The position numbers and the translations under genes are program-made. Of a stretch of DNA of 64,000 nucleotides, positions 62,798-64,000 are shown piece after piece. Source of the stretch: CAVQJU01 sp963729215 (GTDB taxonomy: Bacteria; Acidobacteriota; Vicinamibacteria; Vicinamibacterales; CAVVIG01); the NCBI GenBank assembly GCA_963729215.1, contig CAVSND010000021.1:37661-101660 (forward strand). The letters are read 5' to 3'. Under the pieces are notes generated by a model, which worked only from the letters and a program-made list of their open reading frames with translations, was not told the origin of the DNA and searched no databases. Positions within the stretch are counted from its first letter, which is position 1. Each line of letters begins with the position of its first letter.

Positions 62798-64000
62798 TCA
62801 AATCCCTGCCAAAGTGTCGATGGGCAGCTTGCCGGTGCTGCCGCCGACGTGATCGACGGGCACGTCCATCTTGTCCATCAAGGTCACGAGCAGGTTCGCC
62901 ATCATCGGCTTGTCGGTGTACTTGAGATGACGGCCGCCTTTCAGCCGTCCCGAGCCGCCGCCGACCAGCATCAGCGGCAGGTTATCGCCCGAGTGACGCT
63001 GGCTGTTTGAAATCCCCGCGCCGTAGAGAATGATCGTGTGATCGAGCAGCGAGCCGTCGCCGTCCGGGGTTTCGCGCAGCCTCGCCAGGTACTTTGAAAA
63101 CAGCTGCGTGTGGTACCGGTTGATCTTCGACATCTGCGCGATCAGCTCGGGGATGTCGTTGTGATGCGACAGCGGGTGGTGCGCTTCGGGCACGCCGATC
63201 TGCGGATAGGGGCGCGCGCTCTGCTCCTTGCCGATCATGAACGAGATGACGCGGGTGAGATCCGACTGGAAGGCCAGCAGCTGCAAGTCGAGCATCAGCG
63301 CGAGGTGATCCTCGAACACCGGAGGAGCGCCTTGCGGCTGGTCGATCGTCGGGAGCTCGACGTCGCGCTGCTCTTCCGCCCGCGCAATGCGCCGCTCGAC
63401 GTCTCGAATCGCGTCGGAATATTCGTTCACCTTCGACTGATCGCCGGGGCCAAGCTCGCGTTTGAGGCTCGCCAGCTTGTCCGCCACCGAATCGAGGATG
63501 CTCTTGTGCTGCTGGAGCCGGGCCTCGCGGGCCGTCTTGTCCGTGCTGCCGCTGTCCCCGAACAGCCGCTCGAAGACGGCGCGCGGGTTCCACTCCATCG
63601 GCAGCGGCTGTGTCGCGCTGCGCCACGAGAGCGTGTGCGTGTAGACGCAGCTGAGGTTGCCCGTGCAGGCCCCGGCGTTGGCCGGCGCGTCCATCGACAT
63701 TTCGAGCGACGCCACCTGCGTGTCGCTGGCGAAATGCCGCGCGAGCAACTGGTCCATCGAGACGTCGGCAAAGATCTCGATCTCGGTTTTCCCGCCCTTC
63801 GGCGTGCCCGTCAGAAACGACCCGGACGCCCCCGCATGGATGTAGTTCCAGCTGGCCTTGATGCCGGACAGGACGAGCATCTGGTCCCGGTACGGCGCCA
63901 GCGGTTCGAGAATCGGTGAAAGCTCGAACCCGGTACCTTCGCCTTTCGGCGTCCAGTACTCCATCGCCATCCCGTTCGGGACATAGAACGTCTGGAAACG
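62798..64000 (-). CDS. DUF1552-family protein (5' end outside window)
   Basis: At least 401 residues of the C-terminal part of a DUF1552 protein. It has RFQTFYVPNG at the edge, MLVLSGIKASWNYIHAGASG, LSCVYTHTLSWRSATQPLPM, SMDQLLARHFASDTQVASLE, SFMIGKEQSARPYPQIGVPE and LLDHTIILYGAGISNSQRHS. The family belongs to the alkaline-phosphatase-like/DUF1501 group, is usually exported, and is often next to DUF1592 cytochrome genes; its reaction is unknown. The start codon lies beyond position 64000. The stop is 29 bases upstream of the ankyrin gene's leader repeat. Confidence 0.88.
   Translation of the reverse strand, partial: RFQTFYVPNGMAMEYWTPKGEGTGFELSPILEPLAPYRDQMLVLSGIKASWNYIHAGASGSFLTGTPKGGKTEIEIFADVSMDQLLARHFASDTQVASLEMSMDAPANAGACTGNLSCVYTHTLSWRSATQPLPMEWNPRAVFERLFGDSGSTDKTAREARLQQHKSILDSVADKLASLKRELGPGDQSKVNEYSDAIRDVERRIARAEEQRDVELPTIDQPQGAPPVFEDHLALMLDLQLLAFQSDLTRVISFMIGKEQSARPYPQIGVPEAHHPLSHHNDIPELIAQMSKINRYHTQLFSKYLARLRETPDGDGSLLDHTIILYGAGISNSQRHSGDNLPLMLVGGGSGRLKGGRHLKYTDKPMMANLLVTLMDKMDVPVDHVGGSTGKLPIDTLAGI

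Noticed and set aside
16519..64000. Classical rho-independent terminators
   Set aside because: The hairpins found between genes lack T-runs on either strand, so I list most of them as repeats and make a terminator call only where position strongly suggests it.
1..64000. Prophage, insertion sequence, integron or defence island
   Set aside because: No transposase, integrase, terminase, capsid or restriction gene and no terminal inverted repeats with target duplications; the only defence-like domain is one isolated TIR.

Overview
The window is a GC-rich bacterial chromosome segment with no rRNA, tRNA, phage, insertion sequence or CRISPR that I can see. The protein content points to a soil-type Acidobacteriota, most like the Vicinamibacteria lineage. 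Indicators are a TIGR03435-family protein, DUF6152- and DUF1552-type proteins, many exported PQQ/beta-propeller enzymes, at least seven exported c-type cytochrome proteins, TAT-exported enzymes, and two paralogous exported amidohydrolases. This is inference from family content; no marker gene is present.

Layout. 0-9.3 kb: mixed housekeeping and exported genes (MBL hydrolase, sirtuin, VOC protein, MsrQ-like haem protein, DUF6152, an inward-rectifier K+ channel facing 6-phosphogluconolactonase, a PilZ protein, amidohydrolase, cytochrome). 9.4-16.4 kb: prolyl oligopeptidase, MscS channel, arylmalonate-decarboxylase-like protein, aldose sugar dehydrogenase, a TIR-transmembrane protein and two small exported proteins. 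16.6-28.9 kb: one long chemosensory operon, cheY-cheA-cheW-soluble MCP-PAS/HEAT protein-cheR-cheB-cheY-cheC-hybrid histidine kinase. Neighbouring genes often overlap by ATGA, so they are probably translated together. It has no flagellar genes beside it.

28.9-39 kb: cNMP-binding/thioredoxin-reductase-like fusion, second amidohydrolase, tyrosinase plus a free-standing relative of its C-terminal domain, FMN alpha-hydroxyacid oxidase, a long adenylate kinase, and a BACON-repeat surface protein. 39.9-50.3 kb: an oxidative/electron-transfer block (haem-copper monooxygenase-like protein, LVIVD propeller, PQQ dehydrogenase, cytochrome c, haem/propeller lyase-like protein), then a solute-binding protein and small membrane proteins. 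50.3-64 kb: FAD amine oxidase, cytochromes, a SorAB/SoxCD-type sulfite dehydrogenase pair, a second PQQ enzyme, NHL and YVTN propellers, an ankyrin protein and a DUF1552 protein cut by the window end.

Two features cut across the genes. First, many genes are broken by single-base frame steps while protein similarity continues in the next frame. These are sparse over most of the window but very dense, and mostly insertions, at about 21.9-27.8 kb, which suggests sequence error more than gene decay. Coordinates for such genes span the whole reconstructed reading. Second, intergenic spaces carry repeat-like structures: two copies of a double-hairpin element closed by an outer stem, and a set of long imperfect inverted repeats, each built from its own short repeated words.
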